Assembly (NCBI GenBank): GCA_900552545.1
Contig: USAL01000006.1
Location: forward strand, 1 to 38,761
Length of the DNA stretch: 38,761 nucleotides
Direction: 5' to 3'
DNA from: an uncultured Sutterella sp.
GTDB lineage: Bacteria; Pseudomonadota; Gammaproteobacteria; Burkholderiales; Burkholderiaceae_F
A program made the position numbers and the translations under genes. Position 1 is the stretch's first letter. Each line of letters opens with the position of its first letter. Shown piece after piece: positions 23,710-31,955 of the stretch. Below the pieces are notes generated by a model. That model did not search any database, was not told where the DNA came from, and worked only from the letters and a program-made list of their open reading frames with translations.

Positions 23710-24576
23710 ATGCTCTCGACACTTCTGCGCCGTGCGGCGCTCTGCGTACTCGTCGGCGCCGCAGCCGTCACGGCGACCGCCGCTTCATCAGCCGCTTCTG
23801 CTGTCTCTGCTGCCGGCAATAAGCCCGAAGAACCCTCTGGCCGCGCAGACGGCACCAGCATCTTCGTCTACGGCGACTCGCTCACCTTCGGCTGGATCTA
23901 CGACGTCAACACGCAGATCGTCTCGCGCATGCCGCGCTCCAGCACCTGGCCCGAAGTCATGAAAAAGGCGCTGCAGTCTTCGGGCAGGATCCCCGAGTGC
24001 TGCCGCGTCGAAGTCGACGCCCTGGGCGGCCGCACGACCGACCTCGATGAGCTGGATAGCCCCGGCAGCGGCCTCATCCCGGGCGAAACCTACAACGGCC
24101 TGCGAACGCTTCCGGCCGCACTGTCGGCACACATGCCGGTTGATCTCGTAATCGTGATGCTCGGCGCCAACGACCTCGCCCGGCACCATGGGCGCAATGC
24201 AGAGGGCGTTGCCCAAGGGCTCGTAAATCTCGTGGCCTGCGTGCGAACGGCCGCATGGCAGCGGCGCACGTCGTACGCCGCCCCGCGCGTTCTCGTGGTT
24301 CTGCCGCCCGCCTTCGACGGCGACGACACGCCCTACGGCGATTTCTTTTCCGGCGCCCTTGAAAAGTCGCGCGACTGGGCGCGCGTGATCGAGCCCGCCG
24401 TCCGGGCGGCAGGCGCCGACTTTCTTGCCGCCGCCCCGGTGGTGGGGCTGCCCGATCAGCCCGATCACGTGCACCTCACGATTGAGGAGACGGAAGAGCT
24501 CGGGCTAGCCGTGGCCGCCAAGGTCGAGCGCATGCTTTCGCCCGGGAAGCCTACATCCGAAAAAGGCCAGCGCTAG
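23710..24576 (+). CDS. Exported SGNH/GDSL hydrolase
   Basis: A 288-residue esterase-like protein with a signal peptide (LRRAALCVLVGAAAV, then alanine-rich up to about residue 36). The SGNH blocks are present in order: GDSLTFGW near residue 55 with the nucleophilic serine, GGRTT (block II glycine), GANDLAR (block III asparagine) and DHVHLT (block V aspartate and histidine). It resembles periplasmic arylesterases or carbohydrate esterases. It is next to the cellulose operon but separated from it by an acetyltransferase gene and terminators, so a role in polysaccharide modification would be a guess. The ATG follows AAGG at five bases. The stop overlaps the end of the convergent endonuclease gene by four bases. 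Confidence 0.88.
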   Translation: MLSTLLRRAALCVLVGAAAVTATAASSAASAVSAAGNKPEEPSGRADGTSIFVYGDSLTFGWIYDVNTQIVSRMPRSSTWPEVMKKALQSSGRIPECCRVEVDALGGRTTDLDELDSPGSGLIPGETYNGLRTLPAALSAHMPVDLVIVMLGANDLARHHGRNAEGVAQGLVNLVACVRTAAWQRRTSYAAPRVLVVLPPAFDGDDTPYGDFFSGALEKSRDWARVIEPAVRAAGADFLAAAPVVGLPDQPDHVHLTIEETEELGLAVAAKVERMLSPGKPTSEKGQR

Positions 24577-25379
24577 TACCAGCCCGCCTTGCGGCAGGGC
24601 TCGGCCACGAAGGCGTTCTCGTTGCCCTGGATTTTTTCAATGCGCTTGGCTCTGAGACACTCCCACTGATCGACGGGGTACTGACGGTCCCAAGCTTCCA
24701 TCAGCTGGCGCTGGGCTGAAGAGAGCCGATACTGCGGGTAGCTAGCCGCCATGTAAAGCGTCGAACGGGCAATAGACCCGCGGGAGGCTTCAGGAGGCTC
24801 GGCGCGACGGCCCGATTCGTCGATCTTCATCTGGCAGGTGCCGAACGTCGCGGACTCCGAGGGCAGCATCGCGTAGCGGTAGTTCGAACGCATCGCGTTG
24901 ACCGCGCCGATCGCGGGATAAAGGTTGTAGAGATCGGCCTGCATGTAGCGGAACGTCTTGTTGGCCTTCTCGGCGCACTTGCGGCCCTTGAAGCTGCGTC
25001 CCTTGCTGTCGACGCACGACTCGTCGCCCTCGCGCCACTCGATGAAGGCACGCCCGAAGTTTTCAGCCGGCACGACATGCTCCCACTCGATGCGCTTGGC
25101 GCGGCTTGCGTGCTTGGGCGTCGTGAAGCCCTCGGGAATCACCACGTTTTTCTTCGCATCAAACGCGGCGCCGCAGTAAAGCGTCACGCGGTGATCGAAA
25201 TACACCTCGCGCTCAAGCAGGCGCTTGGCCTTGTTGAAGGACTCGATCGTTGTGTTGCCTGCTGCTGCGGCACCATCATCGACTGCCGCAGCCGCGGGAG
25301 CGGCAAGCATCATGGCCGCGGCGAGGCCGACGAAAAGACGCGCGGCGCTCCCAGCGCCGATCATGTTGTGCATGTTCAT
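24573..25379 (-). CDS. endA: Periplasmic endonuclease I (EndA/Dns family)
   Basis: A 268-residue exported nuclease that degrades DNA in the periplasm or outside the cell. The ATG at 25379 follows GGAG at seven bases; a TTG one codon earlier is possible. The signal peptide is alanine-rich (LFVGLAAAMMLAAPAAAA). The catalytic core is EWEHVVPAENFG with the active-site histidine. Further family markers are FRYMQADLYNLYPAIGAVNAMRSNY and SRGSIARSTLYMA. Cysteines near 70, 122, 136 and the C-terminus can form the disulfides found in EndA. It is convergent with the GDSL hydrolase, with four bases of overlap at the stops, so no separate terminator fits between them. Confidence 0.93.
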   Translation of the reverse strand: MNMHNMIGAGSAARLFVGLAAAMMLAAPAAAAVDDGAAAAGNTTIESFNKAKRLLEREVYFDHRVTLYCGAAFDAKKNVVIPEGFTTPKHASRAKRIEWEHVVPAENFGRAFIEWREGDESCVDSKGRSFKGRKCAEKANKTFRYMQADLYNLYPAIGAVNAMRSNYRYAMLPSESATFGTCQMKIDESGRRAEPPEASRGSIARSTLYMAASYPQYRLSSAQRQLMEAWDRQYPVDQWECLRAKRIEKIQGNENAFVAEPCRKAGWY

Positions 25380-25815
25380 CAATGAACTCCGAAAAACCGC
25401 AAATAAAGTCAGGTCGTAGAGGGCTCAAAATCTAGCACTTCGCGGCGCCCCCTCCCCGCTTCCCGGGCGAATCTCGGACCGAACCGGAACATTCTTCTTT
25501 ATCACTTTAATCCTATGGAACTGCTCCATTATTTGCTCTAAGACAATCTTTTTTGGCCGTCTTTACGCAATGGTCAAAACTCGATCACTTAAACTGCCGG
25601 CCATCGGTATACCAGCCGTATACCTGTCGTCCGGAAACATATACCCACATGTTTCCCGACACATTTTTCTTAGCGAAAGCGAACGCCTTTGCTCCCTCTG
25701 CAATCACTCCGAGGACTTGCAACACCTCGATTTTTTTCTCTCGCGCAGCGGCACGCATTCGGCGCAAAACCCCTTCACAACTTTTTCGCTTTTCGCCTCT
25801 TCAGGAGAAAACTCT
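25380..25815. other. Divergent region between endA and dmsA
   Basis: 436 bases with no credible gene. It holds the phased TATACC repeats at 25607-25645 (listed separately) and must contain the promoter for dmsA and that of endA. The part 25480-25560 is AT-rich compared with the flanks. Confidence 0.6.
25607..25645. repeat. Helically phased TATACC repeats upstream of dmsA
   Basis: GTATACC at 25607-25613, GTATACC at 25618-25624 and ATATACC at 25639-25645 are spaced by 11 and 21 bases, one and two turns of DNA. Such phasing suggests binding sites of a regulator on one DNA face. They lie 170-209 bases before the dmsA start. The factor is not known; NarL-type heptamers (TACYNMT) share TACC and could be considered. 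Confidence 0.5.
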
Positions 25816-28191
25816 ATGCCCGACTTCGTCATCTCGAGAAGGACGTTTCTTGCCGCGGTTGCGGCAAGCGGCCTTCAGTTGAGCCCGATCGCACAGGCCG
25901 TGGCCGCCGCCGTCGAAGACTACGGCCAGTACAAGTGGTGCGCCTGCGTCATCAACTGCGGACAGCGCTGCCCGGTGCGCTGCTTTACCAAGAACGGTCA
26001 GGTGATCCGCATCGAAACCGACAACACCCAACCCGATACGCTTGGGCCCCGGCAGCTGCGCGCCTGCCAGCGCGGCCGCTCCATGCGCGAACGCATCTAC
26101 TCGCCCGACCGTCTGAAGTTCCCGATGAAGCGCGTCGGCCGCCGCGGCGAAGGCAAGTTCGAGCGCATCAGCTGGGAGGAAGCGGTGCAGACCATTGCCG
26201 CGCAGTGGAAGCGCATCAAGGAAACCTACGGCAACGAATCCATCTACTGGCAGTACTGCTCGGGCCAGCAGTCGCTTGTGAGCTCGCGCCGCGCCTGGCA
26301 GCGCCTTATCAACCTCATGGGCGGGTGCCTGAAGTACTACGGCTCGTACTCCAACGCGCAGCTGCAGGCCTCCTTCCCCTTCACCTACGGCGGACGTCCG
26401 GCGTCGCTGCCGAGCGAAATCGCCCATGCCGAGCTCTACGTGGTCTTCGGCAACAACTTCTCGGTGATGCGTCCCTCGGGCGGCGGCAAGGGCTATCAGG
26501 TCGACGCCGCCATGCAGCGTCATCGTCCGCGCACGATCGTAATCGACCCGTGCTTTACCGACACCGCCACCACCCGCGCCGATCAGTGGATCCCGATCCG
26601 TCCGGGCACCGATGCCGCGCTCGTGAATGCGCTCGCCTACGAATTCATCACGCACAACTGGGTCGACCAGGCGTTCCTTGACACGTACTGCATCGGCTAC
26701 GACGAAAAGACGCTGCCCTCCTCCGCTCCCAAGAATGCCGACTATAAGTCCTACATTCTCGGCCGCGGCGCCGACAAGACGCCCAAGACCCCGGAATGGG
26801 CCTCGAAGATCACCGGCATCCCGGTGGACGTGATCCGCAACCTCGCCCGCGAAATGGCCAAGACGAAGCCCCTTTTCGTCTCCCAGGGCTGGGGTCCGCA
26901 GCGCCACGCCAACGGCGAGGAAACCGCCCGTGCGATCGCCATGGTGCCGATTCTTCTGGGGCAGATCGGGCTGCCCGGCACGAACTCGGGCGAGCACGAA
27001 GGCAATACGCCCTTCCCGGCCGTGTACCTGCCGGTCGGCAAGAACCCGGTTCAGGCCTCGATTCCCGTCTTTATGTGGACCGACGCCATCTACCGCGGCA
27101 CCGAAATGAGCCGCACGACCGACGGCGTCAAGGGTGTCGAGAAGCTCTCGCAGAACATCAAGATGATCGTCAACTCGGGCGGCAACACGATGATCAACCA
27201 GCACGGCGACTGCAACTGGACTGACGAGCTTTTGGCCGACGAAAGCAAACTCGAGTTCCTCGTCGTCTGCGACAACATGATGACGCCCTCGTGCCGCTAC
27301 GCCGACATTCTTCTGCCCGACATTCTCGGGCCGGAGACCAACGATGCTGCCTGTCAGGGCGGCAGCCACGGCGACGTTGCCTGCATGCTCGCCATCCAGA
27401 AGGCGGTCGAGCCGCAGTACGAACAGAAGTCGAGCTGGGAGATCTGCCGCCTGATCGCCCGCGAGCTCGGCCTTGAGGAGGCCTACACCGAAGGCCGCAC
27501 GCAGGAAGAGTGGCTGCGCTGGTGCTACGACGAGACCCGCAAGAAGGTGCCCGAACTTCCCGACTTTGAGACCTTCTGGAAAAACGGCATGGCCAAGGTC
27601 TGGGGCCGCCGCAAGGATCCCATCGCGCTTGAAGCCTTCCGCAAGGATCCGGAAAAGAACAAGCTCAAGACCGCCTCGGGCAAGATCGAGATCTACTCCG
27701 AGTCTCTTGCCAAGATGGTCAAGGACTGGAAGTTGGCCGAGGGCGACGTGATTTCGCCGATTCCGGTCTACTGGCGCACCTGGGACATGCCGGGCACCCC
27801 GCTTGCCAAGAAGTATCCGCTGCAGTGCTTCGGCTTCCATGGTCACGGCCGCATCCATTCGACCTTCCACAACCTGCCCAAGCTGCGCGAGCTGCACCCG
27901 GACGCCGCCTTCATCAACGAGCTCGATGCCCGTGCCCGCGGCATCGCCGACGGCGACATGGTCGACGTCTTCAACGACCGCGGCACGGTACGGCTGCCTG
28001 CGCGCGTGACGCCCCGCATCATGCCCGGCGTTGTGACGATCCCGCAGGGCGCCTGGTACAAGCCGCAGATGATCGGCAGCAAGCGCGTTGACGTCGGCGG
28101 CTGCATCAACACCCTCACTTCGCACCGCCCGAGCCCGCTCGGCAAGGGCAACGCCCAGCACACCATTCTGGTCGACGTCCGCAAGGCCTGA
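25816..28191 (+). CDS. dmsA: DMSO reductase family molybdopterin enzyme, catalytic subunit (DmsA type)
   Basis: A 791-residue exported molybdoenzyme, similar to DmsA, that reduces dimethyl sulfoxide or other S- and N-oxides. The ATG at 25816 follows AGGAG at eight bases and opens a Tat signal ISRRTFLAAV. The [4Fe-4S] cysteines lie in CACVINCGQRC (C44, C48 and C52) with a later partner in RACQRGRS. The molybdenum serine region is YGSYSNAQ (residues 175-182), as in E. coli DmsA (GTYSTAQ). The C-terminal MopB region has HGHGRIHSTF and the ending VGGCINTLTSHRPSPLGKGNAQHT. dmsB follows after 17 bases. No dmsC membrane anchor is present in the window, so the route from quinol is unknown. E. coli DmsA is 814 residues, comparable. 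Confidence 0.93.
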   Translation: MPDFVISRRTFLAAVAASGLQLSPIAQAVAAAVEDYGQYKWCACVINCGQRCPVRCFTKNGQVIRIETDNTQPDTLGPRQLRACQRGRSMRERIYSPDRLKFPMKRVGRRGEGKFERISWEEAVQTIAAQWKRIKETYGNESIYWQYCSGQQSLVSSRRAWQRLINLMGGCLKYYGSYSNAQLQASFPFTYGGRPASLPSEIAHAELYVVFGNNFSVMRPSGGGKGYQVDAAMQRHRPRTIVIDPCFTDTATTRADQWIPIRPGTDAALVNALAYEFITHNWVDQAFLDTYCIGYDEKTLPSSAPKNADYKSYILGRGADKTPKTPEWASKITGIPVDVIRNLAREMAKTKPLFVSQGWGPQRHANGEETARAIAMVPILLGQIGLPGTNSGEHEGNTPFPAVYLPVGKNPVQASIPVFMWTDAIYRGTEMSRTTDGVKGVEKLSQNIKMIVNSGGNTMINQHGDCNWTDELLADESKLEFLVVCDNMMTPSCRYADILLPDILGPETNDAACQGGSHGDVACMLAIQKAVEPQYEQKSSWEICRLIARELGLEEAYTEGRTQEEWLRWCYDETRKKVPELPDFETFWKNGMAKVWGRRKDPIALEAFRKDPEKNKLKTASGKIEIYSESLAKMVKDWKLAEGDVISPIPVYWRTWDMPGTPLAKKYPLQCFGFHGHGRIHSTFHNLPKLRELHPDAAFINELDARARGIADGDMVDVFNDRGTVRLPARVTPRIMPGVVTIPQGAWYKPQMIGSKRVDVGGCINTLTSHRPSPLGKGNAQHTILVDVRKA

Positions 28192-28208
28192 ACACGGAGT
28201 AAAGAACA

Positions 28209-28820
28209 ATGTCTCAGAAAGGATTTTTTATTGACGTGAGCCGCTGCACGGGCTGCCGTACCTGTTCGGTTGCCTGTGCGGATTTGAATAACATGCCCGT
28301 CGGTCTGAACCTGCGCCGCGTCGTCGAGTACGAAGGCGGCGGATGGCGGCAGAACTGGGATGGCACCTGGCGGCAGGACGTCTTCGCATACTATGTTTCT
28401 CTCGGCTGCAACGAATGCGCCGATCCGGCATGCGTGAAGGTCTGCCCGACCGGTGCACATGCCAAGCGCACAGAGGATGGTCTCGTCGTGATCGACACCG
28501 CCAAGTGCATCGGCTGCGGCATGTGCGCCAAGGCCTGCCCCTACGGCGTACCGCAGCTCGACACCAAGGCAAGAAAAATGCGCAAGTGCGACGGCTGCGT
28601 GGCCCGTACAAGCCGCGGCGGCTCCCCTGTCTGCGTTGAAAGCTGCCCTGAGCGTGCCATTGAGTTCGGCGACATCGAGGAGCTGCGCCGCAAGCACGGC
28701 ACGGTGGATGCGATTGCTCCGCTGCCTTCGGGTGAAGCGACGAAACCCTCGCTCGTCATCAAGCCCTGCCGCAGCGCCCGCCCGGCGGGCGACACGGCGG
28801 GCAAGTCGCACCGCTTCTAA
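28209..28820 (+). CDS. dmsB: DMSO reductase iron-sulfur subunit (DmsB type)
   Basis: A 203-residue electron-transfer subunit with four [4Fe-4S] clusters, closely like E. coli DmsB. Cysteine groups in order: CTGCRTCSVAC, CNECADPACVKVCPTGA, CIGCGMCAKACPYGVP and CDGC...CVESCPERAIEFG. The C-terminal segment (APLPSGEATKPSLVIKP, then ARPAGDTAGK) is the typical DmsB end. The start at 28209 lies nine bases after GGAG and 17 bases after dmsA, so translation of the pair is coordinated. It would receive electrons from a DmsC anchor, which is not here. A terminator follows at 28890. Confidence 0.94.
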   Translation: MSQKGFFIDVSRCTGCRTCSVACADLNNMPVGLNLRRVVEYEGGGWRQNWDGTWRQDVFAYYVSLGCNECADPACVKVCPTGAHAKRTEDGLVVIDTAKCIGCGMCAKACPYGVPQLDTKARKMRKCDGCVARTSRGGSPVCVESCPERAIEFGDIEELRRKHGTVDAIAPLPSGEATKPSLVIKPCRSARPAGDTAGKSHRF

Positions 28821-28889
28821 GTCAGCGCGCCCGAGATTCAATCCCTGCCGAGGGCTTCCCGCCCCGGCAGGCCTTAGAATCGACCGCCG

Positions 28890-28928
28890 GCCCGGAAAGT
28901 TCGAGACGGACTTTTCGGGCTTCTTTTT
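28890..28928 (+). terminator. Intrinsic terminator of dmsAB
   Basis: GCCCGGAAAGT pairs with ACTTTTCGGGC around a nine-base loop, then TTCTTTTT. A TAGAAT box at 28875-28880 sits just upstream, so a short RNA or the rhodanese transcript may begin close to this hairpin, as also seen before bcsA. Confidence 0.88.
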
Positions 28929-28951
28929 GGATTTTCTTTGAAGACCACGCA

Positions 28952-29284
28952 ATGACCGACGCCTTACACGACCTCAAGGACATCGACATTCCCGCCGACA
29001 CGGCACATGACCTGATGCACGCCGACAACCCGCCCGCCGTCATTGACGTGCGCACGCCCGAAGAGTTCGGCGCGCGCCACATCCCGGGCGCGCGCAACAT
29101 CGTGCTCGACGACATCCTCGCGGGAAAGATTCCGCCCGAGATGGACGACAAGAACGCGCTCTACCTGCTTTACTGCCGCAGCGGCCGCCGCAGCGGCATT
29201 GCCGCGCGCTGGTTGTCCGAACGAGGCTGGAAGCACGTGCACAACTTCGGCGGCATTCTCGACTGGCCGTACGAAACGACGTAG
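28952..29284 (+). CDS. Single-domain rhodanese-like sulfurtransferase
   Basis: A 110-residue rhodanese domain. It shows VIDVRTPEEFGARHIPGARNI and the active loop CRSGRRSG with the persulfide cysteine, then the closing NFGGILDWPYE. No signal peptide is seen, so it acts in the cytoplasm. The ATG follows a weak site (GAAGACCACGCA), and the gene begins 24 bases after the dmsAB terminator, so it needs readthrough or a promoter within the terminator region. Sulfur transfer to molybdoenzyme cofactors or thiosulfate handling are possible, but the physiological donor and acceptor cannot be told. Confidence 0.88.
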   Translation: MTDALHDLKDIDIPADTAHDLMHADNPPAVIDVRTPEEFGARHIPGARNIVLDDILAGKIPPEMDDKNALYLLYCRSGRRSGIAARWLSERGWKHVHNFGGILDWPYETT

Positions 29285-29541
29285 TCGGAAGCCCTCCGGT
29301 AAGACAACCAATGAAGGCAGCCAAAATTCAACCGTTCAGACCTAGGCTTTAAGACCTAGGTGTTAACCCTCTGCACTTTCAAAAAAATAGCAGTTAACAG
29401 GAATAACCCAAACATGGTATAGAACAAACCCTTGCCTATGAGTAGGTATCACCCTGCGATTAATCCATTTTTTTGGGGATTTCTTTAACAAAAATCAGGC
29501 TGTTTTGGCCTGATTTTTGCAAGTGTAAAAAGCACTAACAA
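29285..29541. other. AT-rich region with short repeats before the Dcu terminator/promoter
   Basis: There is no credible gene. AGACCTAGG occurs twice (29338-29346 and 29352-29360), each containing the palindrome CCTAGG; together they can form a seven-pair hairpin. TGTTAAC at 29361-29367 and GTTAACA at 29393-29399 form a further inverted repeat. Base composition is visibly more AT-rich than the surrounding genes. This could be a binding region, a small RNA or the border of an old insertion. Confidence 0.5.
29490..29518. terminator. Bidirectional intrinsic terminator upstream of the Dcu gene
   Basis: AAAAATCAGGC pairs with GCCTGATTTTT around a seven-base loop, with A and T runs on both sides, so it can act on either strand. 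It separates the rhodanese unit from the Dcu gene. Confidence 0.85.
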
Positions 29542-29570
29542 TTGGACACAGGTCAAAAGTCAGCTAAATA
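29542..29570 (+). promoter_or_regulatory. Sigma70-type promoter of the Dcu gene
   Basis: TTGGAC at 29542-29547 and TAAATA at 29565-29570 are separated by 17 bases. The predicted start near 29577 leaves about 70 bases of leader before the ATG at 29649, which has GAGGGGATAAGAAAA in front. Confidence 0.6.
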
Positions 29571-29648
29571 GACACAACGGTCTACCCCAAAAGTGGTGTC
29601 GGCAGTTTGATAATTGACGCGTCCTAACCTACCGAGGGGATAAGAAAA

Positions 29649-30992
29649 ATGATTGGTTTTGATTTTTGGCTAGAGTTCATCGTGCTCCTTGCCTGCTTGT
29701 TCTATGCAGCACCCAGAGGCGGTATGACGCTGGGTCTCATGGGCGGCGTTGGCTTGATCATCTTCATCTTCGGCTTCGGCCTGAAGCCCGGCAAGCCGCC
29801 GGTGGACGTGATCCTGACCATTATGGCCGTGGTGTGCGCTGGCGCTACCATGCAGGCTGCGGGCGGTCTTGACTGCCTGCTCTCCATCGCAGAAAAGGCG
29901 CTGCGCAAGCATCCGCGCTTTGTCTGCTACCTCGCTCCGTACCTCTGCTGGTTCCTGACGGTTCTCTGCGGTACTGGTCACGTGGTTTACACCATGCTGC
30001 CCATTATCTATGACGTGGCCATCAAGAACAACATCCGTCCGGAACGCCCGATGGCTGCTTCCACCATCGCCGCTCAGATGGGCGTGATCTGCTCGCCGGC
30101 TGCTGTGGCCGCCGTGTCGATGATCGCTCTGCTTGACGGCCAGATGGTCGGTGGCCGCCCCTTCGGCTTCATGCAGCTCTTCGCGATCGTGATCCCGGCC
30201 GCCATCGTCGGCATCTTCGCCGTCGGCACGTTCTCCGTGTTCCGCGGCAAGGACCTCGACAAGGACGAGAAGTTCCAGGCCCTCATCGCTGATCCGGAAC
30301 AGCGCAAGTACGTCTACGGCGAAACCACGACCCTGATCGGCGTGAAGTTCTCCAAGAAGCAGTGGGCTTCTCTGTGGATCTTCCTCGCCACCGTTGCGGT
30401 CGTCGCTCTGCTCGGCTCCATGCCTGAACTTCGTCCTCTCGTCGGCAAGAAGCGTCTGTCCATGACCCTCGTCATTCAGATGTTCATGCTCTTCTCCGGC
30501 CTGCTGATGGTCATGTTCTGCGGTGCCAAGAAGATCAACAAGACTGCCGTGTTCAATGCCGGTATGGTCGCCATCGTCTCGGTGTACGGCGTGGCCTGGA
30601 TGTCGGATACGATGTTCTCGAACCACATCGCCGCCCTGAAGGACTCCCTGACCGGTTGGATCAAGGTTGCTCCGTGGACCTTCGGTATCGTTCTGCTGAT
30701 CGTCTCCAAGCTCGTGAACTCGCAGGCTGCCGCTGTGGCCATCGTGGTTCCCGTCGCCATCCAGATTGGTACGCCTCCTGGAGTGATCGTGGCCATGGCC
30801 TCCGCCGCCTACGGCTACTACATTCTGCCGACCTACCCGTCTGACCTTGCGGCTATTACGTTCGACCGCTCCGGCACGACGCACATCGGCAAGTTCGTGA
30901 TCAACCACTCCTTCATCGCACCCGGCTTGATCGGTGTTCTGACCGCCGTCGTTGTGGGCTGGATCCTTGGCATGATCTACGGCTACATCTAA
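29649..30992 (+). CDS. Anaerobic C4-dicarboxylate transporter, DcuA/DcuB family
   Basis: A 447-residue inner-membrane carrier for fumarate, malate, aspartate and succinate exchange, used in fumarate respiration or nitrogen uptake. Ten or more hydrophobic segments fill the length. Family stretches include GTGHVVYTMLPIIYDVAIK, NNIRPERPMAAS and IAAQMGVICSPAA, and the end APGLIGVLTAVVVGWILG. DcuA and DcuB cannot be told apart from this alone. Codon choice uses more GCT and CTG than neighbours, hinting at high expression. The gene is monocistronic, with its own promoter and a strong terminator at 31058. The substrate link to the reductase remnant at 4632 is only suggestive. Confidence 0.94.
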   Translation: MIGFDFWLEFIVLLACLFYAAPRGGMTLGLMGGVGLIIFIFGFGLKPGKPPVDVILTIMAVVCAGATMQAAGGLDCLLSIAEKALRKHPRFVCYLAPYLCWFLTVLCGTGHVVYTMLPIIYDVAIKNNIRPERPMAASTIAAQMGVICSPAAVAAVSMIALLDGQMVGGRPFGFMQLFAIVIPAAIVGIFAVGTFSVFRGKDLDKDEKFQALIADPEQRKYVYGETTTLIGVKFSKKQWASLWIFLATVAVVALLGSMPELRPLVGKKRLSMTLVIQMFMLFSGLLMVMFCGAKKINKTAVFNAGMVAIVSVYGVAWMSDTMFSNHIAALKDSLTGWIKVAPWTFGIVLLIVSKLVNSQAAAVAIVVPVAIQIGTPPGVIVAMASAAYGYYILPTYPSDLAAITFDRSGTTHIGKFVINHSFIAPGLIGVLTAVVVGWILGMIYGYI

Positions 30993-31057
30993 TAAAAATA
31001 AGACTACTGGTGGGTTAGTCACATAGCTCCCCCGTCTAGAAGAGGGGAGGCAACCAG

Positions 31058-31099
31058 ACAAAGCGGAGCACCTTTTGAGGGTGTCTCCGCTTTGTTTTT
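31058..31099 (+). terminator. Intrinsic terminator of the Dcu gene
   Basis: ACAAAGCGGAG(C)ACC pairs with GG(GT)GTCTCCGCTTTGT, followed by TTTTA. A smaller CTCCCC/GGGGAG hairpin (about 31027-31049) precedes it. Confidence 0.88.
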
Positions 31100-31110
31100 A
31101 TCTGCGCTTG

Positions 31111-31148
31111 AAAAGGAGCCGACTCCTTAACGCTTTGGGCTCCTTTTT
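31111..31148. terminator. Second hairpin terminator downstream of the Dcu gene
   Basis: AAAAGGAGCC at 31111-31120 pairs with GGCTCCTTTTT at 31138-31148. It could act as a backup for the Dcu unit or for transcription from the right. Confidence 0.75.
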
Positions 31149-31535
31149 CGTCTTTGAGCTGCCCTCGTGCGGAATGCCTCAAATCGAGCATTGCTCCAAT
31201 TCCTTTGCACCGCTCTCTGGCATCAGGCCTTTTCTCTCCCTGAAAAATCAATTTTTTTGGTGCTTGGCCTAGTTTAAAAACTCCTGCCGACGCCTTCTTC
31301 CAACATGTGCTTTCGCGCGATCTTTCTCTGATATTTCAGGATTTTTGAATTTTCCCTGCTTTTGGATATGATTAAGCTGCGCATTCGGAAAAAGGTTGAA
31401 AACGCCTCTTGGCCTAGTCTTATCGCCCGAGGCAGTCTTTTCCCCCGCTTCCGAAGCATCCGCTTGATTGAGTTTGAGTCCCCTGAACTCACCGCCAGAG
31501 AAAGCGCATTCTCTGGCCCAAAAGAGAGGTTTTGC
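31149..31535. other. Region upstream of napD
   Basis: 387 bases without a credible gene. A possible promoter is listed at 31345-31372. I looked for FNR-type palindromes (TTGAT-N4-ATCAA) and saw only half sites, for example CTTGATTGAG near 31463, so oxygen or nitrate control cannot be shown. Confidence 0.55.
31345..31372 (+). promoter_or_regulatory. Possible promoter of the nap operon
   Basis: TTGAAT at 31345-31350 and TATGAT at 31367-31372 are 16 bases apart. The predicted start near 31379 gives a 157-base leader before napD. The match is moderate (4 of 6 and 5 of 6). Confidence 0.4.
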
Positions 31536-31817
31536 ATGTTTGTTTCCGGTGTCGTCGTCAGCTGCAGACCCGAGCACGCCCAGGCCGTTGAGGCGGCCAT
31601 CGCAGGCGTTCCCAACGCCGAGATCTACCAACGCGACGCCGAAAGCGGCCGCTTTGTCGTCGTCATCTCCGAAGACAGCATCGAGGCCGAAACCGATCGC
31701 TTTGAAGCGCTGCGCAAGCTCCCCGACGTGATCGACGTAAGCCTCGTCGTTCACCGCGAGCTTGAAGCCGACGACGCCCCCGTCGAGAGCGAGGCTCCCG
31801 CAGCACAACCCTCCTAG
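31536..31817 (+). CDS. napD: Nitrate reductase maturation chaperone NapD
   Basis: A 93-residue cytoplasmic protein that binds the Tat signal of NapA and holds its export until the cofactor is inserted. I start it at the ATG at 31536 (MFVSGVVVSCRPEHA), which has GAGAGG six bases before it; the open frame upstream lacks family likeness. The beta-strand pattern with SGVVVSCRPEHAQAVEAAIAG and GRFVVVISED is the NapD fold. The C-terminal tail after residue 78 is acidic and rich in alanine. napA follows after 138 bases. It is the first gene of the cluster, as the cluster's chaperone. Confidence 0.9.
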   Translation: MFVSGVVVSCRPEHAQAVEAAIAGVPNAEIYQRDAESGRFVVVISEDSIEAETDRFEALRKLPDVIDVSLVVHRELEADDAPVESEAPAAQPS

Positions 31818-31955
31818 CAACACCTCCGCTTCAAATCACTTTTTTCAACTGCCCTTTCGCGCCGCATGCATCCCGGACGGCCCGGCGGCTTTGCCCCGAT
31901 CCCGTACAAGAAGGAACACAGGCGCCCAGGGCGGGACACACAGGAGAGAAAAAAC

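Noticed and set aside
25801..28209. An 802-codon minus-strand open frame
   Set aside because: It is the antisense shadow of dmsA. No ribosome site and no recognisable domain.
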